The position numbers and the translations under genes are program-made. A model generated the notes under the pieces. The model made no database searches and was not told the DNA's origin. It was given only the letters and a program-made list of their open reading frames with translations. A stretch of 64,000 nucleotides of DNA from Dickeya aquatica (GTDB lineage: Bacteria > Pseudomonadota > Gammaproteobacteria > Enterobacterales > Enterobacteriaceae). The stretch is taken from contig NZ_LT615367.1 in NCBI RefSeq assembly GCF_900095885.1, forward strand, positions 2,666,001 through 2,730,000. Direction: 5' to 3'. Each line of letters begins with the position of its first letter. Position 1 is the first letter of the stretch. Positions 32,253-42,973 of the stretch are shown piece by piece.

Positions 32253-32270
32253 TGTCAGCAAATGTTGACA
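32253..32270. promoter_or_regulatory. TyrR box upstream of tyrR
   Basis: TGTCAGCAAATGTTGACA fits TGTAAA-N6-TTTACA with the key TGT and ACA ends conserved. It lies 78 bp upstream of the tyrR start, consistent with autoregulation. It is embedded in a longer perfect inverted repeat GGGGTGTCA...TGACACCCC (32249-32274), which could also end transcription from the upstream peptidase gene. Confidence 0.72.
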
Positions 32271-32290
32271 CCCCAGCGCGTTTGCGCACG

Positions 32291-33853
32291 CTATTTGGCT
32301 TTTTCCTCCGCCGGGAAAGGCGTGGTCAGCATTGACACGATGGTACGAATCCCTTCCACATAGTTGCCAATACGCATATTTTCATCACTGCCGTAGGCAT
32401 TGTTGTCGGCATTGACCAGCGAGACGACGGCGAACGCATTTTTCAGCGCCGCCAGTGCGCCGTTGATAGGGGGGGAAACACCGAGCATCCGATTTTTTTC
32501 TGGCTCCCCTTTGAGCGGTGCTTTCACACCATCAACCGCCCACTTTGCCAGCGGCGAAGCTAACTGGGTACGCACAGCAAAAGAGCTGCCGGATGAGGTC
32601 ATCATACTCAGCGAGATCAGTTTCGGGTTGTGATTACGTTCCTGCAACGACGGTGAATCCGCCCGGACGATGTAAAAACCGTTGGCGATGACATATTTCT
32701 TTATCAAATCATACAGATAATCCGGCGAGGTTTCCGGTACGGTACGAATGTTAATGCTGGCCGTTGCCGTAGACGGAATGGCGTAGATGGCTTTGCGCCC
32801 GGTGTCACCGGCTCTCAGGCCAATCACATCCAGCGAAGGGTACTGCACGGCCTCAACCGGGTTAGCGGCCATTTTCTCCAGTTGCGTGACACCGTAACGG
32901 CTTTCGATGGTGCCCGGTTTTGGTGCCTGAGAGGCCAGTTGGGCCCGCTCCTCGTCAGACAATTTCACGCGATCGTAAAAACCCGGCAGCGTCACGCGGC
33001 CGTTGGTATCCTTCAGCCCTGCCAGCAATGAAGATAACTGCTGCACCGGATTGATAATCACATTACCAAACGCCCCGCTGTGTGCCGCCGGATCGGGACC
33101 GAATACGGTCATGTCCACCTGTATCGAACCGCGATAGCCGAACGTGATGACCGGTTTATTGTTGGTGTTCACGGCCCCGTTAAAAATCACTACCCCGTCG
33201 TTTTTTAATCGCGCGGCATTTTGATTAATCACCGCGGTTAAATGGGGCGAGCCGCGTTCCTCTTCGGAATCCAGCAGCACTTTTATGTTGACGGTGGTGG
33301 CGGTATTCGCGCTTTTCAGCGCATCCACCGCCGTTAAAAACAGCTGAATAACGCCCTTGCCATCCGATGCCGAACGGCCAAACACTCGCCATTCCGGGTC
33401 AAGCCCCGGTTGCAGCAATTTTTCATTGCCCTGCGGCATCCAGATACCGCGCGAATCTTTGATTTTCAGCGTCGGCTTCCACGGATCGCTGCTCCATTCT
33501 GACGCCGTCACCGACTGACCATCAAAATGCATCAAAAACAATACTGTCGGGCGGTTGGGCTGCATTGGGCCGAGTTCGGCATACAACATCGGGTGCGCAC
33601 CGTTAGCCAGTTGCTGGGTGCTAAACCCCCGCTTCTGGAAGGCTTTGTCCAGAAAGTTGAGGTTACGCTGAATATCGGCAGCGATATCCGTATCATTACT
33701 GAGCGCCAGCGCATCAAAGTATTCAGGGAAACTGGCCTGGGCGAATCGTTGGGCATCGACAGGGGTCATCACCCATTGCGCCTGGGCAGAGCCGGACATC
33801 ATCAGCGCACTGAGTACACCCGCTAACACAGAGATGTTGCCACGAAGCATCAT
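32291..33853 (-). CDS. Secreted M20-family metallopeptidase
   Basis: 520 aa. Signal peptide NISVLAGVLSALMMSGSAQA (cleavage after residue 25 or so). M20 motifs: LMHFDGQ (first metal ligand region, His-Asp), GRSASDGKG (bridging Asp), LLDSEEERGS (catalytic Glu and metal Glu) and a dimerisation insert with AAHSGAFGN. M20 enzymes are di-zinc aminoacylases, carboxypeptidases or dipeptidases. Exported to the periplasm or outside. Substrate not determined. Starts with two ATG codons behind GGAAGGA. Confidence 0.85.
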   Translation of the reverse strand: MMLRGNISVLAGVLSALMMSGSAQAQWVMTPVDAQRFAQASFPEYFDALALSNDTDIAADIQRNLNFLDKAFQKRGFSTQQLANGAHPMLYAELGPMQPNRPTVLFLMHFDGQSVTASEWSSDPWKPTLKIKDSRGIWMPQGNEKLLQPGLDPEWRVFGRSASDGKGVIQLFLTAVDALKSANTATTVNIKVLLDSEEERGSPHLTAVINQNAARLKNDGVVIFNGAVNTNNKPVITFGYRGSIQVDMTVFGPDPAAHSGAFGNVIINPVQQLSSLLAGLKDTNGRVTLPGFYDRVKLSDEERAQLASQAPKPGTIESRYGVTQLEKMAANPVEAVQYPSLDVIGLRAGDTGRKAIYAIPSTATASINIRTVPETSPDYLYDLIKKYVIANGFYIVRADSPSLQERNHNPKLISLSMMTSSGSSFAVRTQLASPLAKWAVDGVKAPLKGEPEKNRMLGVSPPINGALAALKNAFAVVSLVNADNNAYGSDENMRIGNYVEGIRTIVSMLTTPFPAEEKAK

Positions 33854-34130
33854 AAGTATCCTTCCAGCAAGGGGAAAAAGGATGTTCCATCACCTGATTA
33901 TCGGCAGTATCGCTCATCGACTAAAGCACTGATGCATTATGTCATCTGCCGCACTTATCCTTGATTGTAGAGAATCTGTGTAGAGATCATCATGTTTCGA
34001 GGCACAGGAATGCGGGCTATATCAAAACACCGTGTGTTATTCGGCAAAAACCTCTGCTGTTGCGCAAAAAATGGTGCGGGCAAATGTTCCGCTCGCCGCA
34101 ATACAGCGCTGGGTTTCGCATAGTTCGCGC
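33854..34130. other. Intergenic region, no gene seen
   Basis: 277 bp between the peptidase start and the end of ycjF. No ORF with a ribosome site; it should hold the peptidase promoter on the minus strand. Confidence 0.4.
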
Positions 34131-35204
34131 TCACTCACTGCCGGTTGCCGCGGGTTTTGCGCGGATAATGCCCAGTAATTCGTGGCGAAAATCGCCCAGC
34201 CTGGGCTTGTCGTCAATCCAGGGCAACGGGCGGCATAACTCCATGGCGCGAATGCCCAGTCGCGCCGTGAGCAATCCCACCCCCAGTCCTTGTGCTGCAC
34301 GGGCTGACAAGCGTGCGGCCAAATCCTGCGACATCCAATCCATGCCGATTTCCCGCACCAGTTCACTGGCCCCGGCAAACGCGACATTCAGTAACACCAG
34401 CCGAAACAGGCGCAAACGGCTAAAATAGCCCAGCTCAATGCCATACAACCGCGCTATCCGGTTAACCAGTCGCAAGTTACGCCAGGCAATAAACGCCATA
34501 TCTACCAGCGCTAACGGGCTGACGGCTATCATCAGTGCCGATTGCGCCGCCGAGCGGCTTATCTCTTGTCTGGCTCGGGCATCTAACACCGGCTGCACCC
34601 ATTGGGCATAGAGCATCGTCACCTCGCGGTCATTATGGGTTTCATGCAGCGCCGCCTGCCAGCGCAATAGTGCCGGATGCCCGGCAACAAGCCCGGCCTG
34701 CTGCGCCAGTTGCTCGCAAAACGCGCGCGCCTTGCCATGACCGTGGCTCTCAAGCAGCTCGCACGCCCGATCGCGGGTTTGTGCGCGCTGACGCAACTGG
34801 TATAAGCGTCGCCATTCAATCAACAGCGCCCCGACACCCGCTGCAACCATCAGCGATGCAGCGGCAACGCCCCCCAGCGCTATCCAGTCCTGCTGTTGCC
34901 AGGCCAGATACAGGGCGCGCGCGCCCTGAGCACACACACTCAGCGCCAATAACGCAAGACCGAGACCGAACATGCGTCGCCAAAGACTGCGACGCGGACG
35001 CAGCGCCTGCGTCACTATCTGACTGGCTTCATCGTCTTCGCTAAGCTTGCTATCTGGCTCGCTGGCCTGCACCGTAAAGTGCGCAGCATCATGCTCATCA
35101 AACGTTAACGTCGGATGTAAACCGGCAGCCGAGGGGGCAATCGGGGTGTCATCAAACGTCATGCGCGGCTTCAAGGGGTGGTTCGTCTCCTGTGTTTCAC
35201 TCAT
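34131..35204 (-). CDS. ycjF: Membrane protein YcjF (UPF0283)
   Basis: 357 aa, usual length. Long polar N-terminus (residues 1-70, acidic), two membrane helices about residues 75-95 and 108-130, and a C-terminal domain with [20 protein letters not shown] and [19 protein letters not shown]. Function not firmly known; in enteric bacteria it is induced with the phage-shock regulon and cotranscribed with ycjX. Its ATG overlaps the ycjX stop (35201-35204). Confidence 0.92.
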   Translation of the reverse strand: MSETQETNHPLKPRMTFDDTPIAPSAAGLHPTLTFDEHDAAHFTVQASEPDSKLSEDDEASQIVTQALRPRRSLWRRMFGLGLALLALSVCAQGARALYLAWQQQDWIALGGVAAASLMVAAGVGALLIEWRRLYQLRQRAQTRDRACELLESHGHGKARAFCEQLAQQAGLVAGHPALLRWQAALHETHNDREVTMLYAQWVQPVLDARARQEISRSAAQSALMIAVSPLALVDMAFIAWRNLRLVNRIARLYGIELGYFSRLRLFRLVLLNVAFAGASELVREIGMDWMSQDLAARLSARAAQGLGVGLLTARLGIRAMELCRPLPWIDDKPRLGDFRHELLGIIRAKPAATGSE

Positions 35205-36616
35205 CGCAATTTGTCTCCCAGCAAAAACTCCATCACCGCATCCAGACGAATATGCGGTAAAGGGGTATCCACCTGCATCGCCTGCGGGCGGAACGGTTCA
35301 AAATGAAACCCCTGCTCATGCCAGAATGACGCCTGCGGCAAGCGCGCTGGCACATCACCGGGGTAGAGGGTTATCGGCTCGCCATCTGACAAGCGTCGGC
35401 CTCGCAACGCCGCCTGCGGTTGCCCCTGATGCGACACCATGCCGTTTTGCGTCGCCTGTACGGCGGCTATCCCCGCACAATTGATGTCGATGCCGTCAAA
35501 TGCCACGTTGCGCCACGCTTCCTGCACCAGTTGCTGTAGCAGTGAAACCAGATTGCCATGCTGATCGGCGGTAACATGGTCGGATTGAGTGGCAGCAAAC
35601 ATTAGCCTGTCGATACACGGTGAGAACATACGCCGTAACAAGGTGCGTTTGCCGTAGTGAAAGCTTTGCATCAGTTGTGTCAGCGCCTGGCGCATATCAT
35701 TGAAGGCATGCACCCCACGATTGAGCGGTTGCATGCAATCGACCAGCACTATCTGGCGGTCAAAACGCACAAAATGCTGGCGGTAAAACTCCCGGACAAT
35801 CTGCTGGCCGTAATAATCAAACCGGCGACGCAGCATACCAAACAGCGTGTTATCCGCCGCCTGCGCCAGTAGCGTATCAAGCCTGTCATCCGGCCACGGC
35901 CAGGGAAAGAACTGCAAGACTGGCGCACCGGCGAGTTCCCCCGGCAGCACAAACCGCCCCGGCTGAATAAAATGCAATCCCTCTTGCTTACAGCGCAACA
36001 GATACCCGGTATAGGCTTGCGATATTGCAGCCAGTTGGTTTTCATCGGCCGCCGCCAGCGGGTCAAGCCCCTCGCACAGCGTTAGCCAGGGCTGCGCCAG
36101 CGTTAAGCGCTCACCGTGCAATAACCCGGACATTTGCCGCGACCAATCGGCATAGTTTTGCTCCAGCAGCGGTAAATCCAGTAACCATTCGCCGGGATAA
36201 TCGACAATATCCAGATATAACGTCGCCGTGTCACGAAAATGGCGCAGCAGGCTGTCACGCGAGCGATAGCGTAGTGCCAGACGAATTTCACTGACACCCC
36301 GGGTCGGCGTCGGCCAGGCCGGCGGGTCACCGTAAAGTGCAGTCATCCCTTCATCATAGGCAAAACGGGGAATGGCCAAATCCTGCTGTGGCACCCGACG
36401 CACCCCCAGCAGGCGGTTTTCACGCACCACCGAAAACAACGGTAAACGCGCCCCATGATTGGCATTCAGTAACTGATTGACCAGCGAGGTGATGAATGCC
36501 GTTTTTCCGCTGCGGCTCAGGCCGGTCACGGCCAGCCGCAAGTGGCGATCTGCACTGCGATTAACCAGCGCATTCAGTTCATGCTGTAAGCGATGAAAAG
36601 GAAGGGAATAGGCCAT
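35201..36616 (-). CDS. ycjX: P-loop protein YcjX (DUF463)
   Basis: 471 aa from ATG at 36616 (AGGAG upstream; longer in-frame starts lack one). Walker [11 protein letters not shown] near residue 33, and conserved [15 protein letters not shown] predicted GTP/ATP-binding protein of unknown activity, linked to the phage-shock response. It lies in the same orientation 186 bp after pspC. In Yersinia the operon is pspABCD-ycjXF; here pspD is not found between. Confidence 0.93.
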   Translation of the reverse strand: MAYSLPFHRLQHELNALVNRSADRHLRLAVTGLSRSGKTAFITSLVNQLLNANHGARLPLFSVVRENRLLGVRRVPQQDLAIPRFAYDEGMTALYGDPPAWPTPTRGVSEIRLALRYRSRDSLLRHFRDTATLYLDIVDYPGEWLLDLPLLEQNYADWSRQMSGLLHGERLTLAQPWLTLCEGLDPLAAADENQLAAISQAYTGYLLRCKQEGLHFIQPGRFVLPGELAGAPVLQFFPWPWPDDRLDTLLAQAADNTLFGMLRRRFDYYGQQIVREFYRQHFVRFDRQIVLVDCMQPLNRGVHAFNDMRQALTQLMQSFHYGKRTLLRRMFSPCIDRLMFAATQSDHVTADQHGNLVSLLQQLVQEAWRNVAFDGIDINCAGIAAVQATQNGMVSHQGQPQAALRGRRLSDGEPITLYPGDVPARLPQASFWHEQGFHFEPFRPQAMQVDTPLPHIRLDAVMEFLLGDKLR

Positions 36617-36802
36617 GACACTCCTGTTTTCACCGGGCACACCGGGCAACAGCGCGGCTGACTACCGCCCGGCCCTGTCTCTGCCCGGCAAGGCACGGTA
36701 TGGATACGCTCAGATGACGATACGCCCTGGCGGCCAGCCAGCGCGCTAAAGCAGCGGGATTTGTGCAGACACAAACCCCGTGCATCAATCTCTCTTTCGG
36801 TA

Positions 36803-37165
36803 CTACAACTGTCGAAATTTACTGCGCACGCCAAAGGCATCAGAGGTGATATAGCGCTCAATATCACGCAGGCGCTGTTCGCTGGCTTTAAGTATCACAT
36901 CAGCTTCATCCAGCAGTGCAGCGGGGGCGGCCCCGGCTGTCGCGGCGCTTCCCTGCGGCTGTGGTGGCGCGGGGTCGAGCACAAAGCTCAGCACAATATA
37001 GGCAATTGCAGTAATTAAAAATAAGCCAAAGAAAATCGATAACACGGCAATCAGGCGTACCAGTTTGACTGGTACGTCAAAATAACGCGCCAGCCCGGCG
37101 CACACCCCTTTGATCATGCCCTCTTCCGGCAGGCGATAGAGGGTTTTCTCATCATGTGCACTCAT
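36803..37165 (-). CDS. pspC: Phage shock protein C
   Basis: 120 aa. Cytoplasmic start LYRLPEEGMIKGVCAGLARYF, a membrane segment (IAVLSIFFGLFLITAIAYIV) and a C-terminal helix with a leucine-zipper-like end (EQRLRDIERYITSD). PspC and PspB relieve PspA inhibition of PspF under membrane stress. Start overlaps the pspB stop. Confidence 0.95.
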   Translation of the reverse strand: MSAHDEKTLYRLPEEGMIKGVCAGLARYFDVPVKLVRLIAVLSIFFGLFLITAIAYIVLSFVLDPAPPQPQGSAATAGAAPAALLDEADVILKASEQRLRDIERYITSDAFGVRSKFRQL

Positions 37166-37395
37166 CAGGATTGCCTCCAGTTAGGATGCTCCGCATCCAG
37201 AATCTGCTCCAGCGTATCAATACGCGCACGCATGCGCTGTGCTTCTTCAGTTAATGCCTCAAGCCGCTGCCGCTCCGCCTGATCCCACTGCGACGAACGG
37301 TTACGATGCTGGCTGTAGTGCAGCCATAACCATAACGGTGCCACGAATAGCAGAAAAATTGTCAGCGGAATCATTGTTATTACCAGAGCACCCAT
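37165..37395 (-). CDS. pspB: Phage shock protein B
   Basis: 76 aa. N-terminal membrane segment (MIPLTIFLLFVAPLWLWLHY) then a coiled coil (ERQRLEALTEEAQRMRARID). Inner-membrane partner of PspC in sensing. Shares its stop/start bases with pspC. Confidence 0.95.
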   Translation of the reverse strand: MGALVITMIPLTIFLLFVAPLWLWLHYSQHRNRSSQWDQAERQRLEALTEEAQRMRARIDTLEQILDAEHPNWRQS

Positions 37396-37456
37396 TTTTT
37401 CTCCTTCATTATTATGGTGATGCAGCAGGGGCCGTCATCACGACAGCCCGTGGCGA

Positions 37457-38122
37457 TTACTCAACCGGTTTGACTTTCGCCTTCAAGGCCGCCAGTTGGG
37501 CATCAATCTCATCGCGGGCTTTCAGTTCAGCAAACTGCTGATCCAGCGATTTCTGTTTACCCAAGCCAACGCTTTCCGCTTCGGCTTCCAGCGAATCAAT
37601 GCGGCGTTCAAACTGTTCAAAGCGGGACATGGCTTCATCAAGTTTACCGCTATCCAACTGGCGGCGGATATCGCGCGATGAACTGGCAGCCTGATGGCGC
37701 AAGGTTAACGCCTGCTGGCGAGCGCGGGTTTCCGTCAGCTTATTTTCCAGCTCGCCAATTTCTCGCTTCATTCGGTCAAGCGTTTCTTCCACTGCGGCGG
37801 CTTCCTGCTCCAGTACCGCAATCAGCTCGGTCAGTTTCTGTTTTTCCACCAGCGCCGCGCGTGCCAGATCTTCGCGCTCGCGGCGTAACGCCAGCTCGGC
37901 TTTTTCCTGCCACTCCTCCTGCTGGGCACGCGCTTGATCAATACGGCGCGACAGCTGTTTCTTTTCAGCCAGCGCCCGTGCCGATGTCGAGCGCACATCA
38001 ACCAGTGTGTCTTCCATTTCCTGAATCATCAGCCGTACCAGTTTTTGCGGATCTTCGGCCTTATCCAGCAAAGCGGTAATATTGGCGTTCACGATGTCGG
38101 CAAAACGGGAAAAAATACCCAT
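37457..38122 (-). CDS. pspA: Phage shock protein A
   Basis: 221 aa. [20 protein letters not shown] at the N-terminus (amphipathic membrane-binding helix), [20 protein letters not shown] and long helical coiled coils up to residue 210. PspA binds and inhibits PspF in the resting cell and, when released, polymerises on damaged inner membrane to limit proton leakage. First gene of the psp operon, divergent from pspF. Confidence 0.96.
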   Translation of the reverse strand: MGIFSRFADIVNANITALLDKAEDPQKLVRLMIQEMEDTLVDVRSTSARALAEKKQLSRRIDQARAQQEEWQEKAELALRREREDLARAALVEKQKLTELIAVLEQEAAAVEETLDRMKREIGELENKLTETRARQQALTLRHQAASSSRDIRRQLDSGKLDEAMSRFEQFERRIDSLEAEAESVGLGKQKSLDQQFAELKARDEIDAQLAALKAKVKPVE

Positions 38123-38204
38123 ACTCTACTCCTCAGTCATTTCCGGCGTCAGCGACGCCCGATGCGTTCTCCATCAGCGGTAGTCTGATGACACAGAGAC
38201 ATAA

Positions 38205-38220
38205 TCAAATTCCATGCCAA
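38205..38220 (-). promoter_or_regulatory. Sigma-54 promoter of pspA operon
   Basis: Minus strand TTGGCATGGAATTTGA: GG at -24 (38217-38218) and TTTGA at -12, spaced as in the E. coli psp promoter (TTGGCACG...TTG). The -12 GC is GA here, also seen in natural sites. PspF and sigma-54 act here. Confidence 0.75.
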
Positions 38221-38339
38221 CATTTAAATAAAGACTAAGTGAATGATAAATAACACAATAAAACCAGAGATGTACAATGTCCAAAGCCTTTGCTATGGTC
38301 AAATTTACCAATAAATGGTGAAAAATACAGGGCTATATC

Positions 38340-39341
38340 ATGGCGCATGAGCAAGAATCGCTTCTGGGGGAAGCCAACCGCTTTCTGGAAGTGCTTGAGC
38401 AGGTTTCGCAACTGGCGCAACTCAATAAACCAGTGCTGGTCATTGGGGAGCGCGGCACCGGTAAAGAGTTGATTGCCAGCCGGTTACACTACTTATCCCC
38501 ACGCTGGCAGGGGCCGTTTATTTCGCTTAACTGCGCCGCACTCAATGAAAATCTGCTGGATTCGGAATTGTTCGGCCATGAAGCCGGGGCTTTTACCGGG
38601 GCACAAAAACGCCATCTGGGCCGCTTTGAACGCGCTGATGGCGGCACGCTGTTTTTAGATGAGCTGGCAACCGCACCAATGCTGGTGCAGGAAAAACTGC
38701 TGCGCGTGATTGAATACGGTGTGCTGGAGCGGGTTGGCGGCGGGCAATCCCTTCAGGTGGATGTTCGGCTGGTGTGCGCAACCAATGAAGATTTACCTGC
38801 GCTGGCAGCGCAAGGCCGCTTTCGTGCTGACCTGCTAGACCGGCTGGCGTTTGATGTGGTGAACCTGCCACCGCTACGGGCACGCCAGCAAGATATCATG
38901 TTGCTGGCACACCACTTTGCGGTGCAAATGTGCCGGGAACTTGGCCTGGCGCTGTTTCCCGGTTTCAGCCCGCAGGCAGAGCAGGTACTACGGGATTACG
39001 CCTGGCCGGGAAATATTCGCGAGCTGAAAAACGTGGTGGAGCGATCCGTCTACCGTCACGGTGATAACCCGCAGCCGGTAGACCGCATCATCATCAATCC
39101 GTTCAAACCACTGGCAGAGGCAACGCCTGCGATCAACGCGCCAGAGCATCACGATAACTTGCCGGTATTGCCGTTTAACCTGCGCGACTGGCAGCATCAG
39201 CAAGAGCGGGAGTGGGTGCAGCGCGCACTGGCGCTGGCGCGCTTTAATCAGCGCAAGGCCGCAGAATCATTGCATGTGACCTACCACCAGTTTCGCGGGC
39301 TGCTCAAAAAACACGATCTGGCGCGTGATGAGCCGCACTAA
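38340..39341 (+). CDS. pspF: Psp operon activator PspF
   Basis: 333 aa. Sigma-54 enhancer-binding AAA+ domain without a receiver: Walker A GERGTGKE, GAFTGA loop, Walker B GGTLFLDELA, arginine-finger region and C-terminal FIS-type helix-turn-helix (NQRKAAESLHVTYHQFRGLL). It activates pspA transcription constitutively unless bound by PspA. Divergent from pspA with 217 bp between the starts. Confidence 0.96.
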   Translation: MAHEQESLLGEANRFLEVLEQVSQLAQLNKPVLVIGERGTGKELIASRLHYLSPRWQGPFISLNCAALNENLLDSELFGHEAGAFTGAQKRHLGRFERADGGTLFLDELATAPMLVQEKLLRVIEYGVLERVGGGQSLQVDVRLVCATNEDLPALAAQGRFRADLLDRLAFDVVNLPPLRARQQDIMLLAHHFAVQMCRELGLALFPGFSPQAEQVLRDYAWPGNIRELKNVVERSVYRHGDNPQPVDRIIINPFKPLAEATPAINAPEHHDNLPVLPFNLRDWQHQQEREWVQRALALARFNQRKAAESLHVTYHQFRGLLKKHDLARDEPH

Positions 39342-39363
39342 CGGCTCATCATGCTGCCATGGG

Positions 39364-40923
39364 TTAGCCAGCCGCCGCAGGCAAGTAAGTAGCCGCGGCA
39401 TCGTCAATCTGAAAGCGATTTACCGTGTGCGACAGTTCACCGGATTGCTGATTGAGCGAGCGCGCGGCAGCCAGCGCCTGCATCACCAGCGCAGCATTTT
39501 GTTCCGTGCTCTGCTCCATTTGTGATACGGCCTGATTAACTTGTGCAATCCCGCTGCCCTGCTCACTGCTGGCGGTACTGATTTCGACCATCATGCTGGT
39601 GACACGCTGTACGCTGCTGACAATCTCTTCCATGGTTTCTCCGGCCCGTTTCACCAGGTCGGTGCCCTCATCGACACGCGATACCGAGTCATCAATCAGG
39701 TTTTTGATTTCCCGCGCGGCGGAAGCCGAGCGCTGGGCCAGCGTGCGCACCTCTCCTGCCACCACCGCAAAGCCGCGCCCCTGCTCACCGGCACGGGCGG
39801 CCTCGACGGCGGCATTGAGCGCCAGAATATTCGTTTGAAACGCAATACCATCAATCACGCTGATGATATCGACGATTTTACGTGAGGAGGCATCAATTGA
39901 GGCCATCGTATCTACAACCTGACGCACCACCGCGCCACCGCGCACGGCGACATCGGAAGCCGTTCGCGCCATCTGGTTCGCCTGATGGGCGTTATCGGCG
40001 TTTTGTTGCACCGTCGCCGTTAACTGCTCCATTGCCGCCGCCGTTTGCGCCAGCGCGCTGGCCTGCGAATCGGTGCGGGCTGAAAGGTCTTCGTTACCGG
40101 AAGCGATTTGCGCCGAAGCGCTGGTTATGGCATGGGTGCTGCCACGAACCTGGCCGACCAGTTCCGACAGGTTATCGCGCATCTGCCGAATGGCATGCAA
40201 AATGCTGCTTTGATCGCCCGGGCGCAGCATCACGTTCACCGTTAAATTGCCATCGGCTATCTGTTGTACTACATCCACCGCATACTGAGGCTCACCGCCC
40301 AACTGGCGCAGCAAGGTGCGCATCATCTGCCAGACCAGCAGCGAAATGACCAACAACAAGACCGCCCCGAGGGAAAGCAGCAACAAAGCGCTGCGCCAGA
40401 ATGCGCTCTGGATATCATCAATGTAATCGCCATAGCCGATTATCCAGTTCCAGGGTTCAAACTTCACTACCGCATAGAGTTTTTCCACCTCCTGTGTTGC
40501 ACCGGGCCGCGTGCCTTTGGCTGTCACCGTCCCAATACGCACATCCTGTAACGCCGCCCGGTAGCGTACCCCCGCCTCACGGCCACCGTTGGCATCGACT
40601 ATCCCGACGCGCTTGGGGTTGGGATGGACGTAATTTACATCGTTGTCATAGCCACGCACGAAGAAGTAACGATCGTTTTGATGAAAACTGCCGATCGCCC
40701 GTTTGGCTTCGGCCTGTGCTTGCTCTGATGGCATCTGCCCGGCTTTTTCTAAATCGTAGAATTGCTGCGCCGCGGCCTGTGCCAGCTCGACCAGCGTCGA
40801 TAATTGCTGGGTGCGTTCTTTCATCATCGACTGATACAGCGTATTGAGCGCCACCGCCGACAACACAATCAGCCCCAGAAGCGTAGTACCGCATAATAAT
40901 GCGATGCGTGTTTTCAATGACAT
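39364..40923 (-). CDS. Methyl-accepting chemotaxis protein with single Cache sensor
   Basis: 519 aa. Membrane helix 1 about 8-30, periplasmic sensor 31-185 ([20 protein letters not shown] and [16 protein letters not shown] are typical of sCache_2), helix 2 about 188-210, HAMP 212-265, then methylation helices and the invariant hairpin [20 protein letters not shown], with [10 protein letters not shown]. No C-terminal CheR-binding pentapeptide is seen (ends in YLPAAAG). It should signal to CheA/CheW; the ligand is not predictable but sCache_2 receptors often bind small carboxylates. Confidence 0.92.
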   Translation of the reverse strand: MSLKTRIALLCGTTLLGLIVLSAVALNTLYQSMMKERTQQLSTLVELAQAAAQQFYDLEKAGQMPSEQAQAEAKRAIGSFHQNDRYFFVRGYDNDVNYVHPNPKRVGIVDANGGREAGVRYRAALQDVRIGTVTAKGTRPGATQEVEKLYAVVKFEPWNWIIGYGDYIDDIQSAFWRSALLLLSLGAVLLLVISLLVWQMMRTLLRQLGGEPQYAVDVVQQIADGNLTVNVMLRPGDQSSILHAIRQMRDNLSELVGQVRGSTHAITSASAQIASGNEDLSARTDSQASALAQTAAAMEQLTATVQQNADNAHQANQMARTASDVAVRGGAVVRQVVDTMASIDASSRKIVDIISVIDGIAFQTNILALNAAVEAARAGEQGRGFAVVAGEVRTLAQRSASAAREIKNLIDDSVSRVDEGTDLVKRAGETMEEIVSSVQRVTSMMVEISTASSEQGSGIAQVNQAVSQMEQSTEQNAALVMQALAAARSLNQQSGELSHTVNRFQIDDAAATYLPAAAG

Positions 40924-41281
40924 GCCATCACTCCATGAGAAAACGTAAGAAAAATCTTACTCAGTAGCCAAATCTTACATTCAATAACACAAAAACGATC
41001 ACTATCGAAAATAAAAGAACTTAAAAAGGCCTGATTTTTTCAAAAAACGCATCTGAGGTTGCCATCTGCACGCTAAAAAAGACATACCGCGTTACCAAAT
41101 GTAAACACCACCAACACCTCAGCCCGGCCAGTATGGGAGCGATGACGGCAGATTGGGGCGCGGCCGGGCTGCCTTGCTGGTGTCAAAGCGAGCAAAAAAA
41201 CAGCAGACACACGTAAGCAATTGGGCGGAATGGCAGAGTGCGGTACACTCTGTGTATCGCACTCTGCCTGAAAAAAACCGT
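40924..41281. other. Divergent region between chemoreceptor and sapA, with hairpin before sapA
   Basis: No gene. The left part (40950-41045) is AT-rich and should hold the receptor promoter. Just before sapA is a perfect 11-bp stem, GGCAGAGTGCG/CGCACTCTGCC (41232-41268, 15-nt loop), followed by a run of seven A and the ATG. No Shine-Dalgarno is present between the stem and the sapA start. Confidence 0.7.
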
Positions 41282-42973
41282 ATGTTCGGAAAATATACAC
41301 TCGCACTGGCGCTGGCCGGGCTGTCATTACCGGCGCTGGCGCTCACACCGCCTGCTACCTTCACGCCTGAGCAAGCCATTCGCCACAGCGGTTTTGTTTA
41401 TTGTGTGAATGATGTGTTCAGCACCTTCAATCCCCAGATGGCACGCAGCGGGTTGATGGTAGACACCCTGGCGGCTCAGCTTTATGACCGGCTTTTGGGG
41501 GTTGACCCTTACACTTACCGGCTGATGCCGGAACTGGCGCAGCACTGGGAAGTGACCGACAACGGTGCGACCTACCGCTTTACCTTGCGCCGTGATGTCC
41601 CGTTTCAGCAAACGGCCTGGTTTACCCCTACCCGAATGCTGAATGCCGACGATGTGCTGTTTAGCTTCCAACGCATGCTGGATAAACAGCATCCGTTTCA
41701 TGATGTCAACGGTGGCGAGTATCCCTATTTTGACAGCCTGCAACTGGCGGATAACGTGCAGAGTCTGCGCAAGCTTGGCGACTACAGCATCGAAATTCGG
41801 CTCAACAGCCCGGACGCCTCATTTTTGTGGCATCTGGCCACCCACTATGCACCGGTGCTCTCAGCGGAATATGCCCGGCAATTAACCCGCCAGGACCGGC
41901 GTGAATTGCTTGACCGCCAGCCGGTGGGAACCGGCCCGTACCGGCTCGATGAGTACCGCTATGGTCAGTATGTGCGGCTTAAACGCCACGATGCGTACTG
42001 GCGTGGCCAGCCGCGCATGGAACAGGTGGTGGTTGATCTCGGCACTGGCGGCACCGGGCGTTTGTCGAAATTATTGACCGGCGAGTGTGATGTGCTGGCC
42101 TATCCAGCCGCCAGTCAGTTGACGATTTTACGTAATGACCCACGCCTGCGGCTTTCCCTGCGACCCGGTATGAACGTGGCCTATCTGGCATTTAACGTGC
42201 GCAAACCACCGCTGAATGATTCGCGCCTGCGCCATGCCATCGCACTGGCGATTAACAATGACAGGCTGATGCAATCCATTTATTACGGCACCGCAGAAAC
42301 GGCCGCGTCGATTTTACCTCGCGCCTCCTGGGCTTACGATAACGAAGCGCAAGTGACCGAATACAACCCGGATAAGTCACGCCGGTTGCTCAAAGAAATG
42401 GGCATCACCCATTTAACGCTGCAACTGTGGGTGCCCAGCGCGTCGCAAGCGTATAACCCAAGCCCGGTGAAAACCGCCGAACTGATTCAGGCTGACCTGG
42501 CACAGGTCGGCATCAAGGTGACCATTGTGCCGGTAGAGGGGCGTTTTCAGGAAGCGCGCCTGATGGAAATGAATCACGATTTGACGCTGGCAGGCTGGGC
42601 CACCGACAGTAATGACCCGGACAGCGTGTTCCGGCCACTGCTGAGTTGTGCCGCGATTCGTTCACAAACCAACTACGCCCACTGGTGTGACCCGACGTTC
42701 GATCAAGTGCTACAAGATGCGCTCTCTTCCCAGCAACTTGCGCGCCGCATGGAATATTACCGGGTCGCCCACCATATTCTGGCCGAACAGCTACCGGTGC
42801 TGCCGCTGGCCTCATCACTGCGGATGCAAGCCTATCGTTATGACATGAAAGGACTGGTGTTAAGCCCGTTTGGCAATGCCTCGTTTGCCGGCGTGTATCG
42901 TGATGATGGTAGCAAGGAGCCACCGAAAACATCAGACCCTGCCACCACGCCAAATCAGGGAGAACAGCCGTGA
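41282..42973 (+). CDS. sapA: Peptide-binding protein SapA
   Basis: 563 aa from ATG at 41282. Signal peptide [17 protein letters not shown]; then SBP_bac_5 family: [40 protein letters not shown] and [15 protein letters not shown] closely follow E. coli SapA. Periplasmic receptor of the SapBCDF transporter, needed for resistance to antimicrobial peptides in Salmonella and in soft-rot bacteria. SapBCDF has also been linked to putrescine export in E. coli. A longer reading frame upstream exists but would cross the hairpin and precede the signal peptide. Confidence 0.95.
   Translation: MFGKYTLALALAGLSLPALALTPPATFTPEQAIRHSGFVYCVNDVFSTFNPQMARSGLMVDTLAAQLYDRLLGVDPYTYRLMPELAQHWEVTDNGATYRFTLRRDVPFQQTAWFTPTRMLNADDVLFSFQRMLDKQHPFHDVNGGEYPYFDSLQLADNVQSLRKLGDYSIEIRLNSPDASFLWHLATHYAPVLSAEYARQLTRQDRRELLDRQPVGTGPYRLDEYRYGQYVRLKRHDAYWRGQPRMEQVVVDLGTGGTGRLSKLLTGECDVLAYPAASQLTILRNDPRLRLSLRPGMNVAYLAFNVRKPPLNDSRLRHAIALAINNDRLMQSIYYGTAETAASILPRASWAYDNEAQVTEYNPDKSRRLLKEMGITHLTLQLWVPSASQAYNPSPVKTAELIQADLAQVGIKVTIVPVEGRFQEARLMEMNHDLTLAGWATDSNDPDSVFRPLLSCAAIRSQTNYAHWCDPTFDQVLQDALSSQQLARRMEYYRVAHHILAEQLPVLPLASSLRMQAYRYDMKGLVLSPFGNASFAGVYRDDGSKEPPKTSDPATTPNQGEQP

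Noticed and set aside
30604..32289. TyrR longer start at 32289
   Set aside because: The extra 38 residues cross the TyrR box and have no match; MRLEVFCED at 32175 is the family start.
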